A DNA stretch of 64,000 bases from Negadavirga shengliensis (lineage in GTDB: Bacteria > Bacteroidota > Bacteroidia > Cytophagales > Cyclobacteriaceae): assembly GCF_042652345.1 (NCBI RefSeq), contig NZ_JBHSJJ010000019.1:1-64000 (forward strand). The letters are read 5' to 3'. The notes under the pieces were generated by a model that did not search any database, had not been told where the DNA came from, and saw only the letters and a list, made by a program, of their open reading frames with translations. A program made the position numbers and the translations under genes. This document shows, in pieces, positions 43,901 to 53,162 of this stretch. Within the stretch, counting starts at the first letter, position 1. The number at the start of each line of letters is the position of its first letter.

Positions 43901-45444
43901 CAATTCTTTACCTCAATAGAATCATTGCCTATAATAATCGGGTGGGTGTTGATCCTTCCCTTCGTCTCTTTGTTCTCTAACCGCAGCACACCTCTCGGAC
44001 ATACAGCGGAACAGACTCCGCACCCGACGCAGGAAGCCCTTACTATATTTTGCCCCCTTTGGGCATACCATTTTACGTCAATACCCATTTCGCAATAAGT
44101 GGAGCAGTTGCCACAACTGATGCATTGCCCGCCGTTTGTGGTAATTCTAAACCGGGATTTAAAACGCTGCACGATGCCCAGATAAGCTGCCAGGGGACAA
44201 CCGAACCTGCACCATACCCTGCTTCCCATAAATGGATAAAAGCCCACACCTATCACCCCTGCAAAAGCTGAACCAATCAGAAAACCGTACCATTGGTGCA
44301 GCATATCGGTGGCTTCACCCAACAGGGCAAAACCGCTGAAATAGTTCCAGATGGTTACCGCGGTCATGACGATTGCAAAAACAAACACCCCGTGGACCAT
44401 ATACCTTTCAATCTGCCAGGCCTTAAGTCTTTTGTCGGACAAATGGCGGTAAGGATCTCCCAGGGTCTCCGCCAGACCCCCACATCCACACACCCAGGAG
44501 CAGTACCAACGCTTTCCATAGAAATACGCCAGTATGGGAACAGACAATATGATGAGAAGAATGCCCCAAAACAATATGAATAATCCCAAAGTCCCGCTGC
44601 TGAGCATTTCACTGATCCGGTATTCAAAAAAGAACGAATAGTCCAATGGCCAGATATTTTTAAAATCGTACCAGGGTTTATTGAACCTTACCAGCATCTC
44701 GGGTATCAAAAAGGCAAATGACAACTGAAAAAACATGACGGAAACGGTGCGGATGATCTGGTGGGTATTGCCTCTGTACTTCCTGAATATCCTGACACCC
44801 ATTACCAATATGGCCAGGGTATATAGCGCACCGTACATGAACCATTGGCTTGCCTCATTTCCTGAAAGAAACAAACTTACCGGGTCAAAAATTTTAATGG
44901 AATTGGCAATGTATTCCGGAAACCAGTACAAAATGATGTAAAAAAGAATCAGGTAGGTTCCCGTCACTATTCCAAGCCAGCCCCGTGCCTTCATGGCAGA
45001 AAAATATATGCGGTCGTTTTTTATGCCCTCCGGTTCATTTCTATACATGGGAAAAATATATGCCAACGCCCCGGCAATAGGTACAATCAACGCCAGAACC
45101 AAAAACAGACCGGTTTTGTCCTGAACAGGGCCATGACCAGAAGCTTTGGTAAGGATAAAAGCATAATCATCCCAAATCACCTCATCCCATAATTCCTGCT
45201 CCTTCAGGTTTTCGTTATGGGCATCCAACAACCCGTTGATGTCACTGATGAAGCGGATATGGGAACCGTAGGTTTTATCCATAACCTTGGAGAACACATC
45301 CAGCAAAGTGGCTGCGTGATCTTCTCTTGCATTTTCCAACAATACCTCCTCTGTCAGGGTGTTTTGCCCTATAAAGGGAAGTAGGGAAAAAAGCAGCAAC
45401 CCTGCCACAAAAAGAACCAAACCGAAGACCTGAATATATTTCAT
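43900..45444 (-). CDS. Membrane 4Fe-4S binding protein (NapH/CcoG-like)
   Basis: A 514-aa protein with about seven membrane segments. WYCSWVCGCGGLAETLGDPY and VWCRFGCPLAAYLG are the CxxxC-type pairs of NapH/NosR/CcoG-like proteins. The C-terminal CISCGNCSTYC and CVGCGVCSAVCP form two 4Fe-4S clusters. An N-terminal soluble region (about 30-110) lies outside the first helix. It should carry electrons between the membrane quinone pool or a flavoprotein and an external acceptor. It is coupled to the GT2 gene and, 242 nt upstream, preceded by an FAD oxidoreductase that may supply electrons. Confidence 0.83.
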   Translation of the reverse strand: MKYIQVFGLVLFVAGLLLFSLLPFIGQNTLTEEVLLENAREDHAATLLDVFSKVMDKTYGSHIRFISDINGLLDAHNENLKEQELWDEVIWDDYAFILTKASGHGPVQDKTGLFLVLALIVPIAGALAYIFPMYRNEPEGIKNDRIYFSAMKARGWLGIVTGTYLILFYIILYWFPEYIANSIKIFDPVSLFLSGNEASQWFMYGALYTLAILVMGVRIFRKYRGNTHQIIRTVSVMFFQLSFAFLIPEMLVRFNKPWYDFKNIWPLDYSFFFEYRISEMLSSGTLGLFILFWGILLIILSVPILAYFYGKRWYCSWVCGCGGLAETLGDPYRHLSDKRLKAWQIERYMVHGVFVFAIVMTAVTIWNYFSGFALLGEATDMLHQWYGFLIGSAFAGVIGVGFYPFMGSRVWCRFGCPLAAYLGIVQRFKSRFRITTNGGQCISCGNCSTYCEMGIDVKWYAQRGQNIVRASCVGCGVCSAVCPRGVLRLENKETKGRINTHPIIIGNDSIEVKN

Positions 45445-45547
45445 CTATTTATATTTTTTTATTTAATCAGCCATAACTTGTCCTGCAACTCAAGTCGGGA
45501 TAGCTTGTAAACTGCGAAAACCTACGACCCCACCAAATTCCACTCCC

Positions 45548-45600
45548 CCACCACGACAACCATGACAACCACTACAACGACAACCACCACAAAACACTGT
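45548..45600. repeat. Low-complexity CCACGACAAC tract
   Basis: Units CCACGACAAC, CATGACAACCACTAC and AACGACAACCACCAC in tandem. The tract resembles the reverse complement of 9559-9632. It lies between the FAD oxidoreductase and 4Fe-4S genes, in a 242-nt gap that also contains TCGGGATAG and ATCCCGAAG pieces. Confidence 0.6.
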
Positions 45601-45686
45601 TCATACCACTCACATTATATTATTTTCCCGTTGCCATTTTTTATTGCTATCCCGAAGCGACTGCAAATTACCTATTTCTTGAGCAA

Positions 45687-47048
45687 TCAATTGAACAAGC
45701 GGGACAGGAAAGACCGTTTTCTTGTTTTGATCGCCGTACCGTATTGTTGGTTGTAGGCTTCTATGATCTCCATATAATAGGGTTCAAAGAATTCGGGGTT
45801 GAAATTGGCCTGCTCCAAACCCTGCATCACCTTATCTATATGCCAGCCCTCCCTGATCGCTTTGTCGAAGAAAGCATGCCTCCACCTCATGCCAAGGGAA
45901 TTGATACCCAAAATAGCCTTGGATCGATCATCATACAACATTCTGAAGCACATTCTGCCTTCGCGGTGTTCCCAGTAGAAACTCCGCTGTCCTTTTACAT
46001 GGACCGGCGGGATGAATCCATAGGTTTGGTATTCAATGTCAAAAAATTTGGCTGAATTGAACCACACACCGGGTGAGTATTTTACCGGCTTATCGGCTGT
46101 CAGATTATAAGCCAGGGTTTCGCCATGCATCCTGGCGGTATACCAAACCTGTTCAATCTTTTTACGATCCGCACCGGGAATATCCCTGAATTCCACACAG
46201 TCCCCTATCGCGAATACGTTTTCCACATTGGTTCTAAAACAGGCATCCGTCAGAATGCCCTCCCCCGTGTCCAACGGAGATTCCCGGAACAGGTCAATGT
46301 TAGGTTTCACGCCTATCGCTATCCCCGCAAACTGGCAGGCAATTTCTTCACCCGAAGAAGTAGTGACTGCGCTTATTTTCCCTTCTTTATCCGCTTCCAC
46401 ACTTCTCAGCTCCACGCCTAGCCGAAGGTCCACATGGTGCTCCCTTATGTGTCTGTTAATCAGGCGCGCCTCTTCCTCGGGCAGCACATTGTCCCAATAG
46501 TTGTTTTCCCTGACCAACATGGTCACCGCTATTTTCCTGGTTTTCAACATCTCGGCCAATTCTATCCCAATGAGCCCTCCGCCCACCACCACTGCCTTTT
46601 GGATATTTTCAGTGTTTTTCTCCATCCTTTGCAGATCCTGGAAAGAATAAAGTCCCTGTACGCCTTTTAAATCCATCCCCGGATAATCAAACATCCGGGG
46701 TTTGGACCCGGTGGCCAGAACCAGAATGTCATAAGCCAATTCCCTGTTGCCGAGTACGATGGATTTTTTCTCAAAATCAACCTTTTCTACCCATTCATGA
46801 ACAAGATCAAACCGGTTTTTTTTCCAAAACCAATCTTCATAAGGTTTGATGTGTTCAAACCTCATGTGCCCCATATAAACGTACATAAGGGCGGTACGGG
46901 AAAAAAAATAAGGGGTCTCTCCTGAAATGATGGTGATGCGGGCATGATGGTCCTTCTTTCTCAGGTGCCTGGCACAGGTGATGCCTGCAATGCCGTTTCC
47001 TATAATCACCACGTGCCTGTCCCTTTTATGATCACAGAATCCTGCCAT
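45687..47048 (-). CDS. NAD(P)/FAD-dependent oxidoreductase (NirB/rubredoxin reductase-like)
   Basis: A 453-aa pyridine nucleotide-disulfide oxidoreductase-fold enzyme. HVVIIGNGIAGITCARHLRK (about 12-31) binds FAD, KAVVVGGGLIGIELAEML (about 150-167) binds NAD(P)H, and VFAIGDCVEF (about 280) is the second FAD motif. There is no redox-active CxxC pair, placing it with NirB- and rubredoxin-reductase-like forms. The C-terminal 130 residues are an extra domain (YYMEIIEAYNQQYG). It starts 4 nt after the DUF547 gene ends, so they are co-translated. The partner may be the 4Fe-4S protein downstream. Confidence 0.85.
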   Translation of the reverse strand: MAGFCDHKRDRHVVIIGNGIAGITCARHLRKKDHHARITIISGETPYFFSRTALMYVYMGHMRFEHIKPYEDWFWKKNRFDLVHEWVEKVDFEKKSIVLGNRELAYDILVLATGSKPRMFDYPGMDLKGVQGLYSFQDLQRMEKNTENIQKAVVVGGGLIGIELAEMLKTRKIAVTMLVRENNYWDNVLPEEEARLINRHIREHHVDLRLGVELRSVEADKEGKISAVTTSSGEEIACQFAGIAIGVKPNIDLFRESPLDTGEGILTDACFRTNVENVFAIGDCVEFRDIPGADRKKIEQVWYTARMHGETLAYNLTADKPVKYSPGVWFNSAKFFDIEYQTYGFIPPVHVKGQRSFYWEHREGRMCFRMLYDDRSKAILGINSLGMRWRHAFFDKAIREGWHIDKVMQGLEQANFNPEFFEPYYMEIIEAYNQQYGTAIKTRKRSFLSRLFN

Positions 47049-47052
47049 TTAT

Positions 47053-47820
47053 TTACTCATTTAAACGCCAATCATAATCCATATAGGATATGTTCGCATC
47101 ACTTTCCAATCGATTGTCTGAATACCGGTTAAGATAGGATATTAAACTCGTTTTTTTGGTAAAATCACTCTGAAACCACTTAAATATCGGGGAAATTTTG
47201 GCTTCGTCATTCTTAATGATATTCCAGATTTCATTGTTGATGAAAATTCTGGCCTGGTCATCGAGCTGCCCGTTGATTCGCTCCGGCACATAGGCTTCAT
47301 TTCTCAAGGGAGGGCAGGAATAAGACGCACAATTAATCCCAAAATGAATCCTGGGTTCATCAAATTCCCGTCTTAGTATTTTATGTTCGATGCGATCCAG
47401 GCTAAACCGTTGGCCTCCTATCCGGAAAAACCTCCTGTGCCAGATTGTATTGATCATGGGGATCCTAAACCTGGGATGGAGATCCGTAATGCTTTTGATA
47501 GGATAGTGGTCTATAATCAGCTTTACCGTAAAGGCATTATAGGCATTGATCCAATACGCCAGTTGTTCCTCCCTGCTCCAACTTTTTGGGTCGGGAGGAT
47601 GACCGGAAAGAAGATCCAGGTAGGCTTCCAGTGCTGCTTTATCCCCAATAAAACCCATATAATCGACTTTCCCCATATCGCCCACATGCTGTTGCAAAAG
47701 CGCTGACCAGGAATGGTGGCTGGGAACCGGGGCCTCGGTATTTTCAGGGGAGCGGCGTTGACATGCATTCATCATTAAAAAAAATAAAATAAGAAGCAGG
47801 CGGGTTGGGGTTTGCCACAT
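47053..47820 (-). CDS. DUF547 lipoprotein
   Basis: A 255-aa protein with a short lipoprotein signal ending MMNAC. DUF547 spans about 40-230: WSALLQQHVGDMGKVDYMGF, EEQLAYWINAYNAFTVKLII, SLDRIEHKILRREFDEPRIH and FGINCASYSCPPLRNEAY carry the conserved Cys, His and Asn residues of the family, which resembles papain-like or transglutaminase-like folds. Its activity is unknown. It is the first gene of the run leading to the FAD oxidoreductase. Confidence 0.88.
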   Translation of the reverse strand: MWQTPTRLLLILFFLMMNACQRRSPENTEAPVPSHHSWSALLQQHVGDMGKVDYMGFIGDKAALEAYLDLLSGHPPDPKSWSREEQLAYWINAYNAFTVKLIIDHYPIKSITDLHPRFRIPMINTIWHRRFFRIGGQRFSLDRIEHKILRREFDEPRIHFGINCASYSCPPLRNEAYVPERINGQLDDQARIFINNEIWNIIKNDEAKISPIFKWFQSDFTKKTSLISYLNRYSDNRLESDANISYMDYDWRLNE

Positions 47821-47876
47821 GATATCAATATCGCTATTCGGTTCAGGTTGGTAAAAATAAGCGAAAATCCATTCGA

Positions 47877-48674
47877 TTAAATGTTGATGTTCAACATCCC
47901 TTCAAACATCTTCACCGCCTTGCCAAAGATGAAGACCCTGTCCCCCATTTTCTGCAAGCGCATATTTCCTCCACGCTTGCTCGCCTGATAGGCGTTAAAC
48001 GAATGTCTATCCGTTTTTTTATGCCAAAAATCCACCAGCGCACAATGGGCGAAACCGGTGACCGGATCTTCCCTGATGCCTAAATTAGGGGCAAAATACC
48101 GGGACCAAAAATCATATTCACCATCTCCTTCAGAAGTGATGATGATTCCTTCTTCGCTGTGAAGGGAGAGGATATTATAGTCAGGCTGGACATACTCCAC
48201 GGCACGGTGATGTTCCAGTTCCAGAATCCAGTTTCTGGCAAGCCGGGCTCCTGAGATCACTTTTTGTCCAAAAAAATCGTTGGAAAAATAAGGATGCGTG
48301 CCTGACTCCGTCGGAATCAAAGGAAAATCCAGCTTCACTTCTTCTCCTTCAAGTGAACCAATTAACTTCCCACTACGGGTATGAAAAATCAAATCCTTTT
48401 CTGTGTCGGCCAGTTCCTCCGTATAAAGCAGGAAAGCTGAAGCTAGGGTGGCATGGCCACAAAGATCCACCTCTCTTTCAGGTGTAAACCATCTCAGGGA
48501 GTATTCCTGATCAGCTATTTTCTCCAGAAAAGAGGTTTCGCTCAGGTTAAGTTCCGCAGCGATGAGCTGCATACCCTCATCGGACAGTTCACCCGGCAAA
48601 AGGCAAATCCCAGCAGGATTTCCTCCGAATGGTTCGTCAGTAAATGCGTCTACAGTGACAATAGGTAATTCCAT
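47877..48674 (-). CDS. PhzF family isomerase
   Basis: A 265-aa PhzF-fold (diaminopimelate epimerase-like) protein. VDAFTDEPFGGNPAGICLLP at the N-terminus, ELNLSETSFLEK with the catalytic Glu near residue 45, WFTPEREVDLCGHATLASAF and REDPVTGFAHCAL are the family motifs. The natural substrate is unknown; phenazine biosynthesis genes are absent, so it is a general member. Cytosolic and monocistronic or weakly linked to the LOG-family gene 57 nt away. Confidence 0.9.
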   Translation of the reverse strand: MELPIVTVDAFTDEPFGGNPAGICLLPGELSDEGMQLIAAELNLSETSFLEKIADQEYSLRWFTPEREVDLCGHATLASAFLLYTEELADTEKDLIFHTRSGKLIGSLEGEEVKLDFPLIPTESGTHPYFSNDFFGQKVISGARLARNWILELEHHRAVEYVQPDYNILSLHSEEGIIITSEGDGEYDFWSRYFAPNLGIREDPVTGFAHCALVDFWHKKTDRHSFNAYQASKRGGNMRLQKMGDRVFIFGKAVKMFEGMLNINI

Positions 48675-48731
48675 CGCTGGAAGGGTTTAGGTAACAGGAG
48701 AATTGGACTATTCCTAAAATTAGTGATTTTT

Positions 48732-49487
48732 TCAATACTTCTCACCCAAAATTTTAGAAGGCATAACCGGATCCTTTCTCCGGAGGCCGAATTCTTCCAC
48801 CGCATATTTCTTCAAATGTTCTTCCATCTCTTCGACAGAATCAGTCAACAGAAAAAGATCCAGATCATGTTCACTGATCGTACCGATTTCAGCCATATAA
48901 TGGATATGGTCATATAGATGCCGGTGGAACTCTTTGCCCATCAGTATCACCGGGAACCTTTTCATCACCCTCGTCTGGATCAAAGTAAGGGCTTCGAAAA
49001 GTTCGTCCAGGGTACCAAAACCTCCCGGCAGCACAACAAAGGCATAACTGTACTTTGACAACAATACCTTTCTCACAAAAAAGTATTTGAAGTTCATGTA
49101 CTTGTCCAGAAACTTATTAGGAAATTGCTCAAACGGCAAAATGATATTACATCCGATCGATTTTCCACCAGCCATTTTGGCCCCACGGTTGGCTGCTTCC
49201 ATAATACCGGGCCCGCCTCCAGTCATGACGGTGAACCCCATATCACTGATACTTTCGCCCACCCGGATACCCAACTGATAGTAATCATCCTTTTCTTCAA
49301 ACCTGGCAGAACCGAAAACCGTGACACAAGGCCCTACAAAATGAAGCATCCTGAAGCCTCTGATGAACTCCATCAAAACCTTAAGTCCGAATTTGAGATC
49401 TTTGATCCTGCTTTGAGGTCCTGCCATGAACGCCTCTTCCTCGGGATTGATCAATGGCAGTATTTTCCTTTCCTCCTTTTTTATCAT
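48732..49487 (-). CDS. LOG family protein (TIGR00730, Rossmann fold)
   Basis: A 251-aa lysine-decarboxylase-like LOG protein. VTVFGSARF, VMTGGGPGIMEAANRGAKM and VVLPGGFGTLDELFEALT contain the GGGxGxM and PGGxGTxxE motifs for nucleotide-monophosphate binding. The family includes cytokinin-nucleotide phosphoribohydrolases and general AMP/nucleotide phosphoribohydrolases. The N-terminal 45 residues extend beyond the core, and ATG at residue 21 (MAGPQSR) is an alternative start. Cytosolic. Confidence 0.92.
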   Translation of the reverse strand: MIKKEERKILPLINPEEEAFMAGPQSRIKDLKFGLKVLMEFIRGFRMLHFVGPCVTVFGSARFEEKDDYYQLGIRVGESISDMGFTVMTGGGPGIMEAANRGAKMAGGKSIGCNIILPFEQFPNKFLDKYMNFKYFFVRKVLLSKYSYAFVVLPGGFGTLDELFEALTLIQTRVMKRFPVILMGKEFHRHLYDHIHYMAEIGTISEHDLDLFLLTDSVEEMEEHLKKYAVEEFGLRRKDPVMPSKILGEKY

Positions 49488-49693
49488 ATCAAATAAAAAT
49501 TAAAAACAAACTGTAGGGATCAAGTTGATTGTAGTTTATAAACACCATTTGAAACATTATGGTTTGGTCCAACCTTCCGTTTTGGCAATAGTTTAAATTA
49601 TTTCCCTAATAATCAAGACATTTATTATAAAATTTACGTCTTAATAACTAATCTTATATTTTTATTTGCTATTTTCAATTTCAAACGAATAAG

Positions 49694-50410
49694 ATGAATA
49701 GACGCCTACTTTTACTAATGTGGATATTCGGCCATTTGGGAAATTTACAGGCCCAAACCCCTGACACAGAGCCCCTGCTTTTAAACACCTATAACCAGAT
49801 CATTGCCTACTTCCCCGATATCCATGTCGCCGGGCAATATGTCGAACTGAGAAGGGCGTTGGAAGGGCATCCCTTTTATGGAACCAATAAAATGGAAAAC
49901 GGCATGGTGATGATCAGCGGATACCCGTTTGACGGTATCCCGCTTCAATATGACATCTGGGACGATCTTTTGATCAGCTTCTCCCCTATTTTCATGCAGA
50001 AAATGATTCTGAACCACCTCAAAATAGAAAAGTTCCAACTCCACAATGGAGATACCTTTGTGAGGAAAAATGAAAATCCGGGATACTATTACCATAACAA
50101 CGGCTTCTACAGAGAGGTTGTCAAAGGAGATATCGGTCTTTACTGCAAACATGCCAAGGAAAAAAAACAGGAATCCTCAACCATTGAACTAAGGAGATAT
50201 TATAACGAGATTCAGAAATTTTTCTTTGAAATAGACGGCAAATTGGTTCCGGCTCCAAGAAAGAAAAAAGTATTTGAATTGCTGCATCTTCCAAAAAAGG
50301 AAGCGAAACAGCTTTTAAAATCAAAGGGGCACAAATTCAAAAAACACAAAGAGGATTACCTGAAAACCTTGGTTTTGTTGGCCAATGAAAAAAAGAATGG
50401 ATATGAATAA
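49694..50410 (+). CDS. Secreted hypothetical protein of the receptor operon
   Basis: A 238-aa protein with a Sec signal (MNRRLLLLMWIFGHLGNLQAQ). The mature N-terminal half (YVELRRALEGHPFYGTNKME, GYPFDGIPLQYDIWDDLLIS) is beta-rich, and the C-terminal 80 residues are strongly basic (RKKKVFELLHLPKKEAKQLL, KGHKFKKHKEDYLKTLVLLA). I do not recognise a family. It overlaps the start of the TonB receptor gene, so it is translated with it, and may be a periplasmic partner of that receptor. Confidence 0.7.
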   Translation: MNRRLLLLMWIFGHLGNLQAQTPDTEPLLLNTYNQIIAYFPDIHVAGQYVELRRALEGHPFYGTNKMENGMVMISGYPFDGIPLQYDIWDDLLISFSPIFMQKMILNHLKIEKFQLHNGDTFVRKNENPGYYYHNNGFYREVVKGDIGLYCKHAKEKKQESSTIELRRYYNEIQKFFFEIDGKLVPAPRKKKVFELLHLPKKEAKQLLKSKGHKFKKHKEDYLKTLVLLANEKKNGYE

Positions 50411-53162
50411 AATTCTACTTTTTACACTGACAGTAATCGCGTGTACCATTATCTCTGAAACATCAGCACAGACGCCGCAGGAAAAGCAAATCAGCGGGAT
50501 TTTCGCCGGTATCGGCTTCGAAAGATTTGCCCAGATGGTTGAAGAGAGATCCCCCTACCGGTTTTACTTTAGCAAGTCCGACACGGACAGCCTCGAAATC
50601 AATATCAGCGTGAGCAACGCAACCATAGAGGAAGTCCTCGAAAACATTCTGCGCGGATCAGAACTCCATTTCAGCATTGACCGGGAAAACAGGGTGTTTA
50701 TCAGCAAAGGCAGGCCTTTGTCCGTAAAGCTCCCCGCAGATTATTTCACAGTAAAACCCGAACCCACCGACGAACCCGAACGGGACGACCCGAAGGAAAA
50801 AGAAGACAGAATTTTTGCCAAGAACCGGCTTTGGGAAATCGGTACAGGTGGCAGGAGCATTTCCGGCACAGAGGGGAGACTGAGAGGAATCGTGAAAAGT
50901 TATGAATCGGGAGAGCCCATAATCGGCGCCTTGGTATATACATCCGACAGGCAATTCAGGACCATTACTGACGAAAATGGCAGTTTTGAAATTATCTTGC
51001 CCAAAGGCCGCCATACCCTGATTTTCCAAAATTTCGGAGCTTATCAGGAACAACGGCAAGTCAACATACTGGGTGATGGTACACTCAACGTGGATATGGA
51101 CGATAATATCATTTCCTTATCTGAAGTGACGGTCACCTCGGAGCGGTCCGCCAACATTGAGCGGCCTGAAATGGGTATGGCCTCCATAACCGTACAATCA
51201 TTGAAAAAAATCCCGGCGGTACTCGGAGAGGTGGATGTGTTGCGCGCGGTATTGACCCTCCCTGGTGTGAAAACCGTGGGGGAAGCCAGTGCAGGGTTCA
51301 ATGTGAGAGGTGGTGCCGCTGACCAAAACCTGATCCTTTTTAACCATGCAACCATATACAACCCTACCCACCTTTTTGGTTTGTTTTCGGCTTTCAATCC
51401 CGATATGGTGAGCCAGGTGGATTTGTACAAAGCGGGTGTCCCCGTACAGCACGGGGGCAGGCTTTCCTCCGTGCTGGATGTAAAAGCAAAATTCGGCAAC
51501 TCAGAAAAGCTATCCGGTGGTGGCGGTATTGGCCTTATGACCAGCCGTTTATACCTGGAGGGTCCATTGGATTCTCTCACCACGTTTGCGGTTGGAGGCC
51601 GGAGCACTTATTCCAACTGGCTGTTCGGCATGCTGGACGAAGAATCGGAGTTCAGAGACAGCAGGGCTTCCTTCCATGACCTGAATCTCAATATAAAAAG
51701 GACCATCGACAGGAAAAATGAACTCGCCTTTACTTCCTATTGGAGCCAGGATGCTTTCCGTTTTGACCGGGACACGTCCTTTTCGTACCAAAACCTCAAC
51801 TTCAATATGGGATGGACCCATTATTACAACGACCGCCTGGAAAGTGAAATCAGCATCGGCCATGACCAATATCGATTTGGTATCCTGAGCCTACAGGATG
51901 CTTTGAATTCATTCAACTTCGGTTTCAGCATGGACCAAAGTCACTGGAAAAACCACTTCACCTACGAGCTCAACGAAAAACACAAGTTGAGCTTCGGCAT
52001 GAACCACATCTTGTATAATCTCAATCCTGGAAGGCTTACACCGGAAGGCCCTGAATCCATTCTTATCCCCCAACAGGTCCGCCAGGAAAAAGCCCTGGAA
52101 TCCGCTTTTTATATAGGTAACGAGCATGAGATAAACCCCAAAGTGCTCGTTAATTATGGTTTAAGATATGTCCTGTACAATTACCTGGGCCCCAATACCG
52201 TCAATGAATACCCGGTGGGTACCATCAAAACCGAAACCACAAAAACAGGGGAAAAAGTGTATGACTCCGGAGAAATCATCAACACCTATCATGGTCCGGA
52301 GATAAGGATCTCAGCCAGGTATTCCTTGGATAATTTCACCTCCATCAAAGCAGGCTACAATACCATGAGGCAACACATCCACATGATCACCAATACCGCC
52401 GCCATAGCGCCAACGGATACCTGGAAAATGAGTGACCCCCACCTGGCTCCGCAGATAGGAGACCAATTGGCGGTGGGGTACTTTAAAAATTTCAAAGAAA
52501 ATACCATAGAGACCTCCGTAGAGGTTTACTACAGAAGAATGAGAAACCTGGTGGACTTCCGAAGCGGGGCCACACTTATCCTCAATAATGATGTAGAGCA
52601 GGATATATTGAATACCGATGGCAAGGCCTACGGGATCGAACTGATGGCAAAGAAGACGACAGGAAAACTCAACGGATGGGTCAGCTATACCTATTCCAGG
52701 TCGCTTTTCAGAACCAATCCCAACGTTTTGGGGGAAAAGATCAACAGGGGACGTTTTTACCCCAGTAATTTTGACCAGCCACATGACGTGATGGCCGCGG
52801 CCAATTTTGAATTTACCAAAAGAATCAACACCTCCCTTAACGCCAACTACAGCACGGGCAGGCCCATCACGTTACCCATAGCCAAATTCAATTACGGTGG
52901 ATCTGAGCGGGTCTATTATTCCGACAGAAATGCCTATCGCATCCCTGATTATTTCCGGGTGGATATTTCGGTAAACTTAGAAGGCAACCATAAGATAAGA
53001 AAGCTGGCCCATGCCTCGTGGTCATTGGGCGTCTATAACGTGTTGGGAAGAAGCAATCCCTATTCGGTGTATTTTGCACCCATCAATGGCATCATCCAGG
53101 GCTATCAGCTCTCCATCTTTGCCCAGCCCATTCCTTTTATCACTTATAACTTCAGGTTCTAA
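50385..53162 (+). CDS. TonB-dependent receptor with STN and carboxypeptidase-like domains
   Basis: A 925-aa outer-membrane receptor. Signal peptide, then a secretin/TonB N-terminal (STN) domain at about 30-108 (FSKSDTDSLEINISVSNATI), a carboxypeptidase-regulatory-like domain at about 163-250, a plug at about 258-375 (LTLPGVKTVGEASAGFNVRG, NPTHLFGLFSAFNPDMVSQV) and a beta-barrel ending PFITYNFRF with terminal Phe. STN receptors usually signal to an anti-sigma factor, but none is encoded nearby. Possible starts at 50385, 50397 and 50403 all overlap the previous gene. DUF4249 and MG2/plug genes follow immediately. Confidence 0.9.
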   Translation: MKKRMDMNKILLFTLTVIACTIISETSAQTPQEKQISGIFAGIGFERFAQMVEERSPYRFYFSKSDTDSLEINISVSNATIEEVLENILRGSELHFSIDRENRVFISKGRPLSVKLPADYFTVKPEPTDEPERDDPKEKEDRIFAKNRLWEIGTGGRSISGTEGRLRGIVKSYESGEPIIGALVYTSDRQFRTITDENGSFEIILPKGRHTLIFQNFGAYQEQRQVNILGDGTLNVDMDDNIISLSEVTVTSERSANIERPEMGMASITVQSLKKIPAVLGEVDVLRAVLTLPGVKTVGEASAGFNVRGGAADQNLILFNHATIYNPTHLFGLFSAFNPDMVSQVDLYKAGVPVQHGGRLSSVLDVKAKFGNSEKLSGGGGIGLMTSRLYLEGPLDSLTTFAVGGRSTYSNWLFGMLDEESEFRDSRASFHDLNLNIKRTIDRKNELAFTSYWSQDAFRFDRDTSFSYQNLNFNMGWTHYYNDRLESEISIGHDQYRFGILSLQDALNSFNFGFSMDQSHWKNHFTYELNEKHKLSFGMNHILYNLNPGRLTPEGPESILIPQQVRQEKALESAFYIGNEHEINPKVLVNYGLRYVLYNYLGPNTVNEYPVGTIKTETTKTGEKVYDSGEIINTYHGPEIRISARYSLDNFTSIKAGYNTMRQHIHMITNTAAIAPTDTWKMSDPHLAPQIGDQLAVGYFKNFKENTIETSVEVYYRRMRNLVDFRSGATLILNNDVEQDILNTDGKAYGIELMAKKTTGKLNGWVSYTYSRSLFRTNPNVLGEKINRGRFYPSNFDQPHDVMAAANFEFTKRINTSLNANYSTGRPITLPIAKFNYGGSERVYYSDRNAYRIPDYFRVDISVNLEGNHKIRKLAHASWSLGVYNVLGRSNPYSVYFAPINGIIQGYQLSIFAQPIPFITYNFRF

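Noticed and set aside
45548..45600. Possible CRISPR-like or tandem array
   Set aside because: Units are about 10 bp, irregular, and have no spacers; it is simple low-complexity sequence.
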